In this document: positions 22,258-33,979 of the stretch, piece after piece
How positions within the stretch are numbered: the first letter of the stretch is position 1
How the letters are laid out: the number at the start of each line of letters is the position of its first letter
From: Macrocystis pyrifera
Lineage: Eukaryota > Sar > Phaeophyceae > Laminariales > Laminariaceae
Assembly (NCBI GenBank): GCA_031763025.1
Contig: JASSKH010000028.1
Location: 4,602,075 to 4,666,074, forward strand
Reading direction: 5' to 3'
DNA: 64,000 nt
Position numbers and translations under genes: made by a program
The notes under the pieces: model-generated
Told to the model about the DNA's origin: nothing
What the model saw: the letters and a program-made list of their open reading frames with translations, nothing else
The model's database searches: none

Positions 22258-25200
22258 ATGGCGTTGTTGGAAGAAGTGCACGAAGGGGCCGATGACTCGG
22301 CAGGAGATGCGGAGAGTCTCAAGGAAGCACACCGACGCAAGCGGTCCAAAGGCGCCAATGCGAGGGGCAAGAAAAAGAAGAAGACCGAGGTGACTTGTGG
22401 TAACAGAGCAGGGGTTTTACAGTGCCACAAAGTAAAATGTATTATTATTATTGCTTGCCTTCCGACAATATAGCGTAGATGCCGTTCCCTTATAAACCGA
22501 ATATCCTTCCGTAAATCAGTAGTATCCCTCACACGCTTCTCTGCCAGCTGTTTCCCAATTTTCATTCCGCACATCATTTCATTTTAGCTACCGGTATATT
22601 ATATCTTATTCCTCATCAACCTCGTAAAATGTGTTGATAGTTGCGAACAACGGACAGATCGCGATCTAGATGATCTACAGTAGATATATGAGGATGCTTG
22701 CCGTCATGAGATGCTGTGCGAGACCCGCGTTCTACAAATCCCCACCACTCGGCAAACATATGAGCAAGAGCTGTCTCAATACAGATGATCCCACTCGGAA
22801 AACAGGATCTAGATGATGCAGATGGTATGGATCAGGGGGATGTTGACCTATCGGACATACCACGGTCTAGATCATGTACTGTAGTCATCTAGATTTGATA
22901 TTTGCCCGTTGCGATATCTTGTGCAAAGCCCGTGAAACCTGGATCCCACTCGGCAAACATGTGGGCAAGAGCCGTGTTGTACAGAAAATACTGAGCCTAT
23001 ATACCCGGTAAAAATATTCTTACATCTGTCTTGAGGTATCTAGGTTATGACAGGGATCCGATCTGTTCAAATTTGTGTCATAGTTTACGGAACGCCATTC
23101 ACGACGGAGGGAAAATCCAGCCCTCGTTTGCCTTGTTTTAGGCAAAAAGAACTAGAGGCAGTGCAGCCGGGTTTTCGTTGCCCACGGTCTGTGGCCGTCT
23201 CTCCAGCACACTGTTTCGTATCCATCTTGACAGGAGAAACTGTTGTGCTGCAACTGGTCAGCGAGCCGGTAACCGTTTCCGAGCTGACTGGGTTGAGTTG
23301 TGGTGTGCACGTCAGATATATTTTTGCACCCTTGAACATGCCAGCAGTTGTTCGGAGGGAGGGTGTACGGAGAGGTGATGCGGCAGTAAAAAGACAGCTC
23401 TCCATTTCCTCGGCATGGTCTTCATGCCCTCATGAGACGGGTGGATGGGCCTTCTGCAGTGCTCTCCACATCCAGCGAGCGCTCACCACGTCCTCTCTTC
23501 GCCCGCTTTCAGGGGGAGTCTGCTTCTGCCCAAGCCGTGTTCGCTATCCTCTTTGGGGCTGCGGTAGTCGTCGCGTTGGGCCTGTGGTCCCGCTCAGCCG
23601 CGATGGACCGAAAGGCTAACTCTTGCAAGATGACAATGTCGAGGCCGGACTATGTGCATCTGCCCGTTCCGGGGTACCCCTCCGTGAGGGAAGAAACGCT
23701 GCCGGAGGAAGCGCACGGAGTTCCCGGGTACCAGTACCGCTTGGTGAGGTACATCGATGGGAAGCTGCCGGCGTATGACAAGCGCAATCCGTCCAAACCG
23801 CGCGGAATCCCGGTGCTGTTTGTGCCGGGGCATCTGGGCAACTTCAAGCAGGTGTGACAACGGTGCTATGCAGTAGGTACCCCGACTTAAGAGAAGTGTG
23901 GTACAGGCCGAAAAACGCATCTTTCAACTATCGTTGGCTTTCTCTTATCCATGGTGGGAAATGTACCACTCTCGGTGGAAATATAAGCATCGTTTAGACA
24001 CTATACGAAGGCCAAGCGGACCTTGTACTTACGCCTAGAGTAGCCTTAGTATTCAACGTAGGCGCATCCAGCCGATTACGCCTCTCTTAACTGTAGTATT
24101 CTCTCAGTTAAGATAAACTCTATGAAGTCGGGGTACGCACTGTAGTCTAATACCGCTGTTTGTTGTAGTTTGGCATGGAGAATTTTACATGAAGCGTGTA
24201 CATTTTTTTTTGTCGTGCGTGTTTATTCTGAGGGCTGTGCTGAGCTACTCACGTGAAGGTGCAGACTTGGTTTGCAGAGTCTCTTTTTCTTATTTTCCTT
24301 TTTATGCCCTCGAAGGTGCCAAACGCCTCATTCTGTAGAACTGTGCAGTACAGCTAATTTGGACGCGAATGTGAACGCTGTCCGTGCGTTATGGTTTCGC
24401 TGTCTACATGAGGGGGAACAGGCACACGCACGCTTTTCGTATTAGGCCAAGGGAGAACATAAAATTGTTGTGAGATGTTTTGGAGTTTGTTTGCGTTCGT
24501 CCCGCCCCCGGGCGCGCAGCACCAGCAAGGTGCAGCACCTCCTGGTCAGAGCGGATGCGTACCGCTGTATGGTGAACTTGTTAAAAAAGCAAATTATTTT
24601 TGGTGCGTCTGTAAGGGCATGTATATGCCACATCAATACATAGGGATTCGAACTCACGGTGGACCGAAAAACCACATGTCCCTCTATGTCTATGAACTCT
24701 AGTTGGTTGTGATTACTGCTATTAATGTTATACTACTGTACTATTGTATTAGTTTGTTTGTCGTAAAAGGACGCGCCGCGAAGGTTAAAAGCATCAATTA
24801 CTGAATTGTTGTGTGAAGAACACAAGCACAGCACGTACACAGTTTGGAACTTGAGTCTATCAGAAGGCGGGAGGCCAGTGTGTCGTTTATTCCGGCGCAC
24901 GCCCACCTATTTTGCCTCTGGGCACTGACTGTGTGTTTTTCTAGGTGAGGTCTCTTGGATCTCATGCGGCGGAGGCGAAGCTTTCGGGTTCGAGAAGACG
25001 ACTCGACATATTCGCGCTGGATTTGCTGGAGGAGATGACTGCTTTTCATGGTTCCATCGTCTGGAGACAGGTGAATGGCTTTGCCTTGCTCTGCTTTGCT
25101 TTGCTTTGCTTTGCTTTGCTTTGCTTTGCTTTGCTTTTTTTTTGCTTTGCTTTGCTTCGCTTTGCTTTGCTTCGCTTTGCTTTGCTTTGCTTTGCTTTGC

Positions 25201-28200
25201 TTTGCCTTGCTTTGCGCTATTTTGCGTCTTTTTGCTTTCTGGTTTGGGCGTTGTTCGATCGAGGGCCATATGTATCCTCTGAACACCACCACCGTCATTC
25301 TGTGCGTACCCTCGCGACGTATTTGTCAGGCTGAGTTCCTGAACCATGCCGTGGACGTCATCGTGAAGTTGTACGAGGGGGAAGAGGGAGTTCGTCCGGT
25401 TGCTTCCGTTCTAATAGTCGGACATTCGCTTGGAGGCATGGTGGCCAGGTTAGAAACACGAGCACTTTTACAGCGGCGCAGCATCTTATCATGATCACGT
25501 TTCATAACTTTCCTCCCATCGTTGCCCGCGGCGCTATGGAGTCCTGTAAGGTGGTATTACTGATTAGTACATGGTGTACAGTACTTCGTAGACCCCTCGT
25601 TTTCGTGTTATTGTGCCAAAGGAACGTGCATGGCAAGAATTGAGCAATGACGCGTCAGAGGTTACGAGCCTGACGTTGTCGTTGCTGTTGCTGCTTCTGC
25701 TTCGAGGTGCTCGTATTGTTGTTGGTTGTGCTTCTGCATGGCGCTATATCAGCGCGGGCTTTGGGGTGTACTGGATGTCGACGGTTAGAAAGAGCGGTTC
25801 AATATGAAGAACACCCCCATACATGATACTCGTGGTTCTATGACGACATTTTTGTGTACTGGTATTGCATTGTACTCAAGCGATACAAGATCAGTTTCGT
25901 ATATTATATCATTCCGCTGAAGTTCCAGTGCTTGGTCTTGTTCTGCTACCCTTGCGTTGATCGTTCCTGGCGCCTCTTTCCGTTTGGTCAGGACTGCCTT
26001 CACGCTGCCATCGTACCGCGTAGGTTCTATTTCCGACATCGTCACGCTTGGCACCCCTCACGAACGACCTCCGTGGTTGATGGACTACGCCGTGCTTAAG
26101 TGAGTGCACAACCTTACCATCAACCTCGACTGCCGGTGGGCCGTGTGCATGCATGCCGTGCACTGCTGTGCCTGGTAGACTGTACAGTGCCGCTATGGAC
26201 GGAAATTTAAGGAGCGTTTGAACAGTAAGTTGAAGGCGAAACAGTCCTTACTTTCTGGTCCATCCTTTGACACTACTGTAAAGGGTAACGCTTTTGCTGG
26301 AGCGTTGCCTTCTCGACGTGTGGTCAATCAATCAGCCGGCCGTTACCGTTCTGCCGACAAACGGAACGCTCCTCGACCCTGCTAGGACAAACTGTTTATG
26401 TGCAGTCCCGTTCAAGGACAAACCACTCTAATTCTAAGTAGTTTGTCACCAAAACGGTACTGCTGCAGTCCTATTAGGTTCAACTCCTTTGGAAGGTGGA
26501 AGCTGCACCCGTCTGGGAGGAAGATTTACTGCAGTAGGATTGCCATCCCCTTTTGGGGGGAAGCTGCTTCTGACTTACTGGTGTGGGATCAGCGTTTGCA
26601 GTTATATTCTCTCTACTTGTACAATGGTTGTTTCTACGCTCGACTTGGATTGTAATACTTCGATTGCTAAGTACTTTGTTTTGACCTTTTTTTTTCTTCG
26701 TGGTGTTTTCCTCAGCCTTTACCGCTGCACCGACGCCCTCTGGAGATGGCACGAGTCCTCCCCTCACACCGGTGCCTTCTCCCCGTGCTGGTCGGCCTAT
26801 GGCCCTGCAGCGGAGATCGCGCAAACTAAAGGCACTAGTGTCCTTGCTGACGGGGGCGGTGCAACCGTCGAGGGGGTAATCGACCAAACGGGCGATGGCG
26901 CTCCCGCCGAGGGGTTTTTTTAGTGGGGGAAGCGGAAGCGCAGAATGTGGCCAGCTCGGCAGGTGACGGCGATGACACTTGTAGTGGAGACTGCCCCGTG
27001 TCGCCGATAGACCCCGTGCTTGAGGACTCTGCAGCGACTACCTCAGAGGCGGCTGCGGGGGGCGTTGTTCCTGTGCCGGGATGGGGCGGGGTGGTCGGGG
27101 TGGATGCGGAGTCGCTGCTGGGAAACACGGTGCTGGTGAGCGTGTCAGCTGGGCCGAAGGACCTCATGGTGCACCCTTCCCTGTGTGTGGCGGATGGGCT
27201 TGCTCTGCATGGCCAGGGGGTGGTGTTGACCACCTTGGAAGTGGAGGGTTGCGGGTTCGGGATGGATCACCTGGCGCTGGTATGGTGCAAGCAGCTCGTC
27301 AGTAGGTGAGCGTTTGACTTGGCGCATGCTGTACCGCCGTGCATGCAATACGTTAACTTCTTTCACCAATGGATTAATAGCTATACAGCAGTACTGCAAT
27401 TGCACAAACAGGCGGTATCGACAAGCCAGGCTCGCGGAGATATTTTCTACCGGTGGTATTTCCATATGTGGTCGTTTCGAAGTTCTGGAACCACTCTTGA
27501 GTTTCCGTGTTTGTGCCTCCACCGTTTCTGCACGATATTCCTTCAGTATCGCGTCACCTCCGCTCTGAATGAAAATTTTGGATTGGAATGAAATGAGGCC
27601 TCTCAGCCACGGCTCCTTTGTTCCACCCACACTTGATTAGGTTTTGGTAGTGGCATTGCAGCGTTCTGGGGTCAGGTACTTCAGTGGCAATTCCTGAGGG
27701 AAAGGGCCTCTACTCTTCCAGCCGCTGCCATGCCTCCTTTCTTACACTTGTTCACCTGTTTACCAAACGATTTCCGTGTTTTTTTGTCATCTGTTTTCGT
27801 CTACGCCCGTTTTTACGCAGCTCCGTATTTCGAAGCAGTGAAAAGGTTATGAGAGTGTGCATGTTGAGGTCGCATGATTCAAGCAACCCCTCTCAAGTTT
27901 CCACGTTGTAGGTTACGGATGACGCTTCGAATCGCGGTCGCGCCAGGTACTTCGCTCGGCTCCCCCTCTGCTTTCTCTCATTTAGATAATATCTCTGGCA
28001 GATCATGATCTATCTTATCTATGTGATATGTCTACAGATAGATGATCTAGTTCCTCAGCTGCCGTTGTGAGAGGTTGTGCAGGATCTATCTGCTCATATG
28101 CCAGATCCAACCCAGGAACCCGGTGCTAGAGCATGCAGATCATGGAAATCCTAGGCGGCTCTCACCCGGCAACACGAGCTACGTACTGAACATGGTACCG

Positions 28201-31200
28201 GTACTCATCAGGTACCCACCTGCCCTGAACAATGTACCAGGTTAGGGTTAGGTTAGGTTAGGATAGGTTAGGTTAGGCTTACGATCAGTCCAAGGTGCGA
28301 AATTGATTACGTGGACAAAAGGTTCTTGCCACCTCTATCCTCTTGCTTTTTTGCATGAACAAAATTTCGCCAGGGTTGTGGCCACCCTCTCTGAGCTGGA
28401 GAGACTCCACGCGGCGGGAGCGGGGTCTAAGGAGAGAACACGGTCTGCGACGGGCATCCTAGAGTCGTCAACGCGGTGCGTCTTTTCCTTATTTTTGCCG
28501 TTACCGATTGTCCCACTACAAACTGCTACAAACTGCTACATAATGCCACAATTACTCCAAATGCTAGATACTGCTGGTGGTGTTAATAGTAGACGCGCGC
28601 TTCTTGCGATGGAGGCACATCAGGTATATATGGATAGCAGTTCTTGGCCAACCTGCAGGAGTTGTGACTGACATGACCCCTCTATTAATAGTGAGGTACT
28701 ATTCTCGTAAGGTACCAGGTGAGAAGGGACTACAGCAGTACCAAACGCCTTTCGTGATTTACAATATTATTCGTCATGCACCTGTATAGGCCATGCTATA
28801 TATAGAAACTTTATACAGGCCATGCTGTAACGTTTTTTACGTAGGCCATGCCATAAAAGGCTGTTCGTCGGGTCAAGCGTGTTTTGGGTGAAGTACAGAG
28901 CTATAATATTTACAGCAGTGGCTCGTCCAGGTGAGGCGGTGTTGTGGGTGCTGCCGGCGCGAACGTTGATTGCCTACTGCCGGGGGTATGACGTGTGTGG
29001 ACCGCCTGCGCTATTGTAGGCGCCTTGTTCCGCGGAAGCGAAAGCTGCGGGAACAAAAACAGACCTTGGGGCCAGAAATTTCAACGAAAATGTTTTCTGT
29101 TTCGTTCCTCGGCAGTGATTATATTTAGAGTCCGTCGCCCGACGGCGTAAAGGAAAAACGCTGCTGCTGTACTCCTGCTACCACCACTCGTGCTACTGCT
29201 GTGAAAAGTCCGAGTTCTTGTGCACCAGCTGATTAGACCGCCTGTTGCGTAAATATGCCATGCATATAGGGGACCGTGATTTGACCCCTTGACCGCCCCC
29301 CTGCCGCCCCCACACTAAAACTAGTATAATGAGGTAAAAAAAACAATCCTTCACGTGTCGCCGTAAGAATACCGATTTTCTGTAATATTTAGAAAAACAT
29401 GAAAAGTATGTATCATGTACGACTATATAGCATACTTTTTTTTTTGCTGTTGCACTTCATGGAGTGTTCACCCGCGTCTCGCCGCTTTCCCACCCCGAAC
29501 AAATAACATTTGTTTGGTAGATCGTCGGGGGGCGTGGGTCGGGAAGATGTTGCGACGACGATGGACGAGGTGCTAGCGGTGGCGAGGTCTATGGTGACAG
29601 ACCGCACCTGTTTGATCATCCCTGCGTGGGTGTGTGTGGCAGGTCTCGTGCTCGCTGCCGCTTTGATCCGGGTAAGCGACACAAGGTTTTGTAGTTTGCT
29701 TGCCGTTACTGCTTAATGTATGCCAGCAAGGACACTATTCGTACGCTTGTTGTTGAGCCGTAGAGCCGTTGATTGATGATTTGGTTTTTGGTTCGTTGGT
29801 TGATTGGTTGACTGATTGGTTGCTTCGTTGGGTGGTGGGTTGGTTGATGGATTAGTTGCCCCGTAGGTTGGTAGGTTGGTTGGGACGGTTGTTTGTTGTG
29901 TTGAATGGTTGATTGGTGGGTTGATTGATTGACTGGGTCGTTGGTTGGTTTATTGCATGTGATTCCCTATGGCGGTAGCCATCGCCTTTCGCATTTGTAC
30001 AGAGAAACCAGGCGAAATTTGTACAATATCAGAGGCACGGGGCCTGCTTGTATTAGTTAGGTGGAGGGCCTGGTCAGAAATGACGATCGACACTGCTGGG
30101 ACCCAGCAAGCGCAGACAGTAAACACCGCTCCCCAAGCGGCGACCCCCTTTTTCCCTCGCTGTCCTCAACAACTTGTTCCCCTACCCTCAAACCCTCGCG
30201 CCACGACAGGGACTGTCCGCCAAGAACAGCAAAGGGGGGGCTCTTCCTCCCGTGCCGCTCCTGCTCATGCCGAGAAGCCACTTCCATGTTGACGCTGTCA
30301 ACCGCGCGTCGCGCTCGCTCCGGGCCTCTTTGCGCGCCCAAGGGACGCTGGCGACCGTTTCGTTGGCGACGTCATGCTGTCTGGTGGTTCTTTGGGCCGG
30401 AGGCGATGGGTTATCAGTCGTGTTGCCGGTCGCTGTGGAGCGCGCGTTTGACAAGGTTGTTTCGCTGCCGGGGGTTTCCAGTATCTGGATGGCGGGGGCT
30501 AGCGTTTTGCGCCTGGTGGCGGGGGTGATAGCCGGCGGCGCTCGGACTCTGAACCCGTTTGAGGGGGCGGGAGATGCTCTTCGCCTGCAGCCTGTGAAGG
30601 TAGGCGAGCGAAGGCGTGAGGGAGATAGCGTACGCTTGTTGTTTTATGTCTGTTGTTGGTGGTCTTTCAAGTGGTGGCTCCTAGCAAACGTTTGATGCAC
30701 AGGGTGGAACGGACTGCTGTAGTTCCGAGAGCAGACTCGGGTTGCACAAGATGGAATGGCTGCTTCTTTTTTTCATCTTTGTTGTCGCCGTTATCTTGCG
30801 TAGTGAATTTGTTTACTTATTTATTCCCTCTCCCATGTATCCCATCGATGTACGCGGCAAGCGTGCGGCGCCTATGTTTGAATTGTACTCTTTTCATACG
30901 TAGTCTGACCCTCAATGGTCTCCCACACTCCACGCTGTTGCGACTTGCTGGCAAATCTGTCTTTTTCTTTACGTTTCTAAAGCCAAGATGTACTGGTACC
31001 TCAAGGGTACCTGCCACATACGCCCGCTACGCTGCGCTACGTTCGGTCCTCCCCATTGCCTCTTGGCACATGAGGTCATCGCCGTCTGTCACTCCTTACC
31101 GCTGACGTGTACCTGGTACCCGCTATTTGGTGTCGCGCTCGATTCTCCCTCTTGGCCTACCTCTTGGTCTACCTCTTGGCCTGCCTCTTGCGACAGGGTG

Positions 31201-33979
31201 TGATCGCCGTCTACGCTGTCAGCTTGGGGTGGATGCTGACCTTCGTTTACCTGGTAGCCGTGCTCGGGAGCGTAGGGAACGGGATTCTTGGGGTGGGGAA
31301 GCGGTGCCCTGGGCCTCTGAGGGGCTACCTGCGGTCACTGCAGAACCGGAAAGTTGCCGTGGTCGTGGCTTGCGCCGCGATTGTGGGCGGCCACCTCAAG
31401 AGCCTTTCCTTGCCGGTCACGTTAGCGGAAATTACACTCAAGGGTGAGTGCTGACTGCCAGGACGTTTGCAGTGCATCAAGAACTCAATATGATATCTAG
31501 GTTTTGCACTTGTATTGCATGGCGGTTTTCTTGGGTTCACGGGAATTATGGTGGAAGGGTGAGTGCTCACGGAGTCAGATATGGCGCGGGCTACGGTCGG
31601 GTTGTTTTCGAGGCCTTCTCGCCTGAGGAGCTGTGTATCTCACCTTTGCCTCACCCTGCCTCACACAAAACACACAAAAAATAATTTTTAGAAATCAGAT
31701 GAAAACTTATCCGGTGGCCGAGGTGTTTCCCAAAACATATCATAAGTAAATCTTTGGTGGCATGTCTCTTGCGTTATCCTCTGAGAACCTAACCCACCGT
31801 AGCTTTCTTTGTGTAGCTGAGTTTGAAAATTGAAACACCGTTGCTACTGTATTTGTATTCGAAAAATATTGGGTATGTTGTCGAGGAGCTTTGTCCGAAA
31901 GGAACATGACACACTTCGAGCAGATCATTCTCACATCATCATCTAGATATTTCAAGGAAGATAGGTCATCTATTCATGATCTGTATGATATATCTCACGT
32001 GTCCGGATGGGACCCGTATAAATTTGCATAGTACATTAATAGCACATGTTTCCTGGGTTGGATCTGTACTGTATGCAGATCCTACACATCCTTTCACATA
32101 GGCAGATGAAGAGCTACTGTAGGATATCTAGGTAGATCATGATCTACTACAGTAGGTGTGTTTTGGCGATTCGTTTTGTTGGTTGTGTCAGCGTGAGGGG
32201 AAATTGCTTCTGCACGCTGAAGGGTATCTACCGTGTAGTCATATTGTCGACATTAACTTGCTTGTGTTATAATTTAACATGCGGTTTGTTCTGTGTGCTG
32301 CCGAGCGCCTGGGATAAAGAACAGCCCAATCGTGCGTGTGACGCCGGCCGGTAGCGTAGATAAAAATACCCCTCTCTGCCGCTGGGGTGTGTGTGTATGC
32401 ACGTTTGCTGTTGGGATGTCGCGGTATTTGCTCGATGCTAGGCCCATTGTACCGTGTACCAGATGCACGTGTTACCGTTTCTTATACAGTGCAATCCTTC
32501 CAGGACACGTACTCGTACAGTGCAATCCTTTCGAGGGCACCTCCACAAACTGCGCTCCGGCCAAGAAGGCCAGTGCCTGCGTGGGACTTTCCTCGCAAGC
32601 GCTTGGTTGTGCGCTGTGGACGCAACCTCGTGAAATGGCATGGAGTTAGTCGTTCTGCGCGTGCAAATACCGAGGGTTTTTCGCGTTCGTGACTCTGGTT
32701 GGTTTGCAGAGATACAGTAAGGACAGCTAGACTCGGTAGACTCAGTTTCGTGGACGGGGGACATCCTACAGATGATTTGCCGGGACTTTACCCGCCGCCG
32801 TCTTTTCGAGCCGTACTGATAATAGTAGTGTGTACCGTGCCAGGTACTAACTATTGTTCGGGAATATGGAAATCAAATAAACAAAATTCTTGGACCAAAC
32901 TCCTATTGATTTTATTGTAGTGTGCCTGGTGGCCTGTTGATGTTACAGTCCTTTGTTTGCACCCCCGCCGCCCCCACTTCATTCCCCCCCCCCTGCGGTA
33001 TACTATCGGAACAGGCGAGCTGTCCATGGTGTTGATGGCGCTGTCCCTCTCTCTCTACATCCTGCTGGTCAGCCTTGCCATCTTCCCCGCCTCTTCCCCG
33101 ACGGCGTCAGCCCACCAGCGCCTCATCCTCTTGCTCTACGCACCCGCGCCTGCGGTGCTCATGGGGCCACAGCTTGCCGCTGCTGGGATTCTTGCTCGGC
33201 AAGGGGGCCCGCACGAATCCTTCGTGGCGTCGGCAGAGCTAGCCCTAGTTTCTTTGGCCCTCCTTCCCATCATCGCCAGCGTCTGGTTCGCGCGCCGCGC
33301 TCGCCCATTCCCGTCCCCTCCCGGCATCGGCGGGCTCTTGGCAGAGCTTAAGGCTCAGATGGAGGAGGAAATCGCGAGGTCTATGGATGGCGGCGACGGC
33401 AGCACGGGCGGCTTCAACGGCAGAGGACGGACTAGCGGACGCCGAGACTCCGCTGCGGCGCTAGCAGCCGCGGCGCTTGCCCGGCCGAATGGGCACGGGG
33501 CGTGCGGGAAGTGCCTGCACGCAGACGGTGGACCAGGCGCGATTTTCGTAGAGACAGACCAGGAGCGGGTGCTGGTCGGGGCCGGGGTAGCCCTCGGCCC
33601 CGGATTCAGGGTGGTTGCCTGCGACTGCCCTCAAAGGGAGCCGGCGACCCCGTCGGCCTGGTGCGAGTTCTGTCGCTGCGTGTGTAAGGTGTGTGGCGGG
33701 AGCAAGGAGGCCACGAGAATTTTGAAAGCTTCCAGGGGTGCTAGAGGGAGGGAGGCGGAAGGCGGAGAGAGAGAGGGGTTCTCGGAACAAGTGGGGGTGG
33801 CTGCCGGCGTGGGGGTTGTGTCGGTTGCGGCTTTGTATGCCGGGTTGTGGGCGTTTGGGATGAGGGTGATGGCTGTGCCGTGCCATGCCTTGTGGGCTCT
33901 GTCCGCCATGGGGACTATTTTGTGCGCCCTGCACTGGGCGGTGGCGAGGGATGAAGCAAGTAGGTTCCGGAGGTCGTGA
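22258..33979 (+). CDS. PGAP1: GPI inositol-deacylase, PGAP1/Bst1 family, about 1,067 aa
   Basis: Exons: 22258-22389, 23513-23851, 24945-25070, 25330-25448, 25992-26099, 26716-26858 with 26924-27305 (see finding), 28374-28475, 29521-29671, 30210-30599, 31197-31443, 33015-33979. All phases agree; the sum is 1,068 codons ending TGA. Order of parts: lysine-rich cytosolic tail, one membrane span (about residues 50-70), a Cys then PDYVHLPVP, GIPVLFVPGHLGNFKQVRSL, ALDLLEEMTAFHG, the lipase elbow VGHSLGGMVAR (nucleophile Ser about 232), DIVTLGTPHERPP, VHPSLC, DHLALVWCKQLV, then several hydrophobic spans in the last four exons. This is the PGAP1 order; human and yeast members are about 922 and 1,029 aa. 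The enzyme removes the inositol-linked acyl chain from GPI anchors in the ER so that anchored proteins can leave. The last exon has an unusual Cys cluster. Introns hold satellites and GATC-rich repeats. The exact start is uncertain. Confidence 0.88.
22655..22990 (+). repeat. GATC-rich dispersed repeat, copy 1
   Basis: Two diverged tandem halves containing GATCTAGATGATCTACAG, GTGCGAGACC, CCCACTCGGCAAACAT-TG-GCAAGAGC. Shares word order with copies at 27985, 31915, 43255, 49950 and 53555. Lies in the first PGAP1 intron. Confidence 0.5.
25080..25215. repeat. (GCTTT)n microsatellite in a PGAP1 intron
   Basis: About 26 imperfect units of the pentamer CTTTG, interrupted by a T10 run at 25136 and a few CTTCG units. 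It sits in the 259-bp intron 25071-25329, immediately after the donor, and fills half of it. The pentamer keeps frames open on both strands (ALLCF and KAKQS peptides), which are not genes. Confidence 0.9.
25755..25812 (+). repeat. Short dispersed repeat family S1, copy 2 (right half)
   Basis: TTTGGGGTGTACTGGATGTCGACGGTTAGAAAGAGCGGTTCAATATGAAGAACAC matches the right half of copies at 20640 and 41770 (shown here as the reason for the call; core GGATGTCGACG). Inside a PGAP1 intron. Confidence 0.5.
26401..26473. mobile_element. MITE-B copy 1
   Basis: About 73-bp fold-back: TGCAGTCCCGTTCAAGGACAAA at one end and TTTGTCACCAAAACGGTACTGCTGCAGTCC at the other are inverted complements around the centre AATTCTAAGTAG. 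In a PGAP1 intron. Confidence 0.7.
27985..28180 (+). repeat. GATC-rich dispersed repeat, copy 2
   Basis: Contains GATCATGATCTATCT, AGATGATCTAGTTCC-CAGCTGCCGTTGTGAGAGG, GATCCAACCCAGGAAC and CACCCGGCAACACGAGCT, in the same order as copy 5 at 49950, its closest relative. In PGAP1 intron 27306-28373. Confidence 0.6.
28238..28279 (+). repeat. Interstitial TTAGG/TTAGGG tract
   Basis: About eight telomere-like units, mostly the pentamer GGTTA with one hexamer GGGTTA, beginning right after TACCA at 28235. Located in a PGAP1 intron, so far from any chromosome end in this assembly. Confidence 0.8.
29762..29955. repeat. (TTGG/TTGA)n minisatellite
   Basis: About 190 bp of irregular GGTTGATT/GGTTGGTT units in the intron after PGAP1 exon 29521-29671. 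G/T-rich on the plus strand throughout. Confidence 0.85.
31915..32150 (-). repeat. GATC-rich dispersed repeat, copy 3
   Basis: Contains, in reverse order relative to copy 2, CATGTTTCCTGGGTTGGATCTG, TACTGTATGCAGATCC and AGATCATGATCTACT. In the large last intron of PGAP1 (31444-33014), which has no other recognised content apart from CCAGGTACT near 32840. Confidence 0.5.

Noticed and set aside
23432..23512. ATG at 23432 as PGAP1 start
   Set aside because: A strong polypyrimidine acceptor (CTCTCTTCGCCCGCTTTCAG) ends at 23512, and the lysine-rich exon 22258-22389 joins in phase, giving a better N-terminus. The alternative start remains possible.
23047..23619. 190-codon open frame overlapping the PGAP1 second exon
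   Set aside because: It is in a different frame from the conserved PGAP1 sequence and reads through its polypyrimidine tract.
24798..25494. Long open frames on both strands over 25075-25215 (ALLCF- and KAKQS-repeat proteins)
   Set aside because: They come from the pentamer microsatellite, whose period keeps several frames open; the segment is a PGAP1 intron with clear splice sites on both sides.
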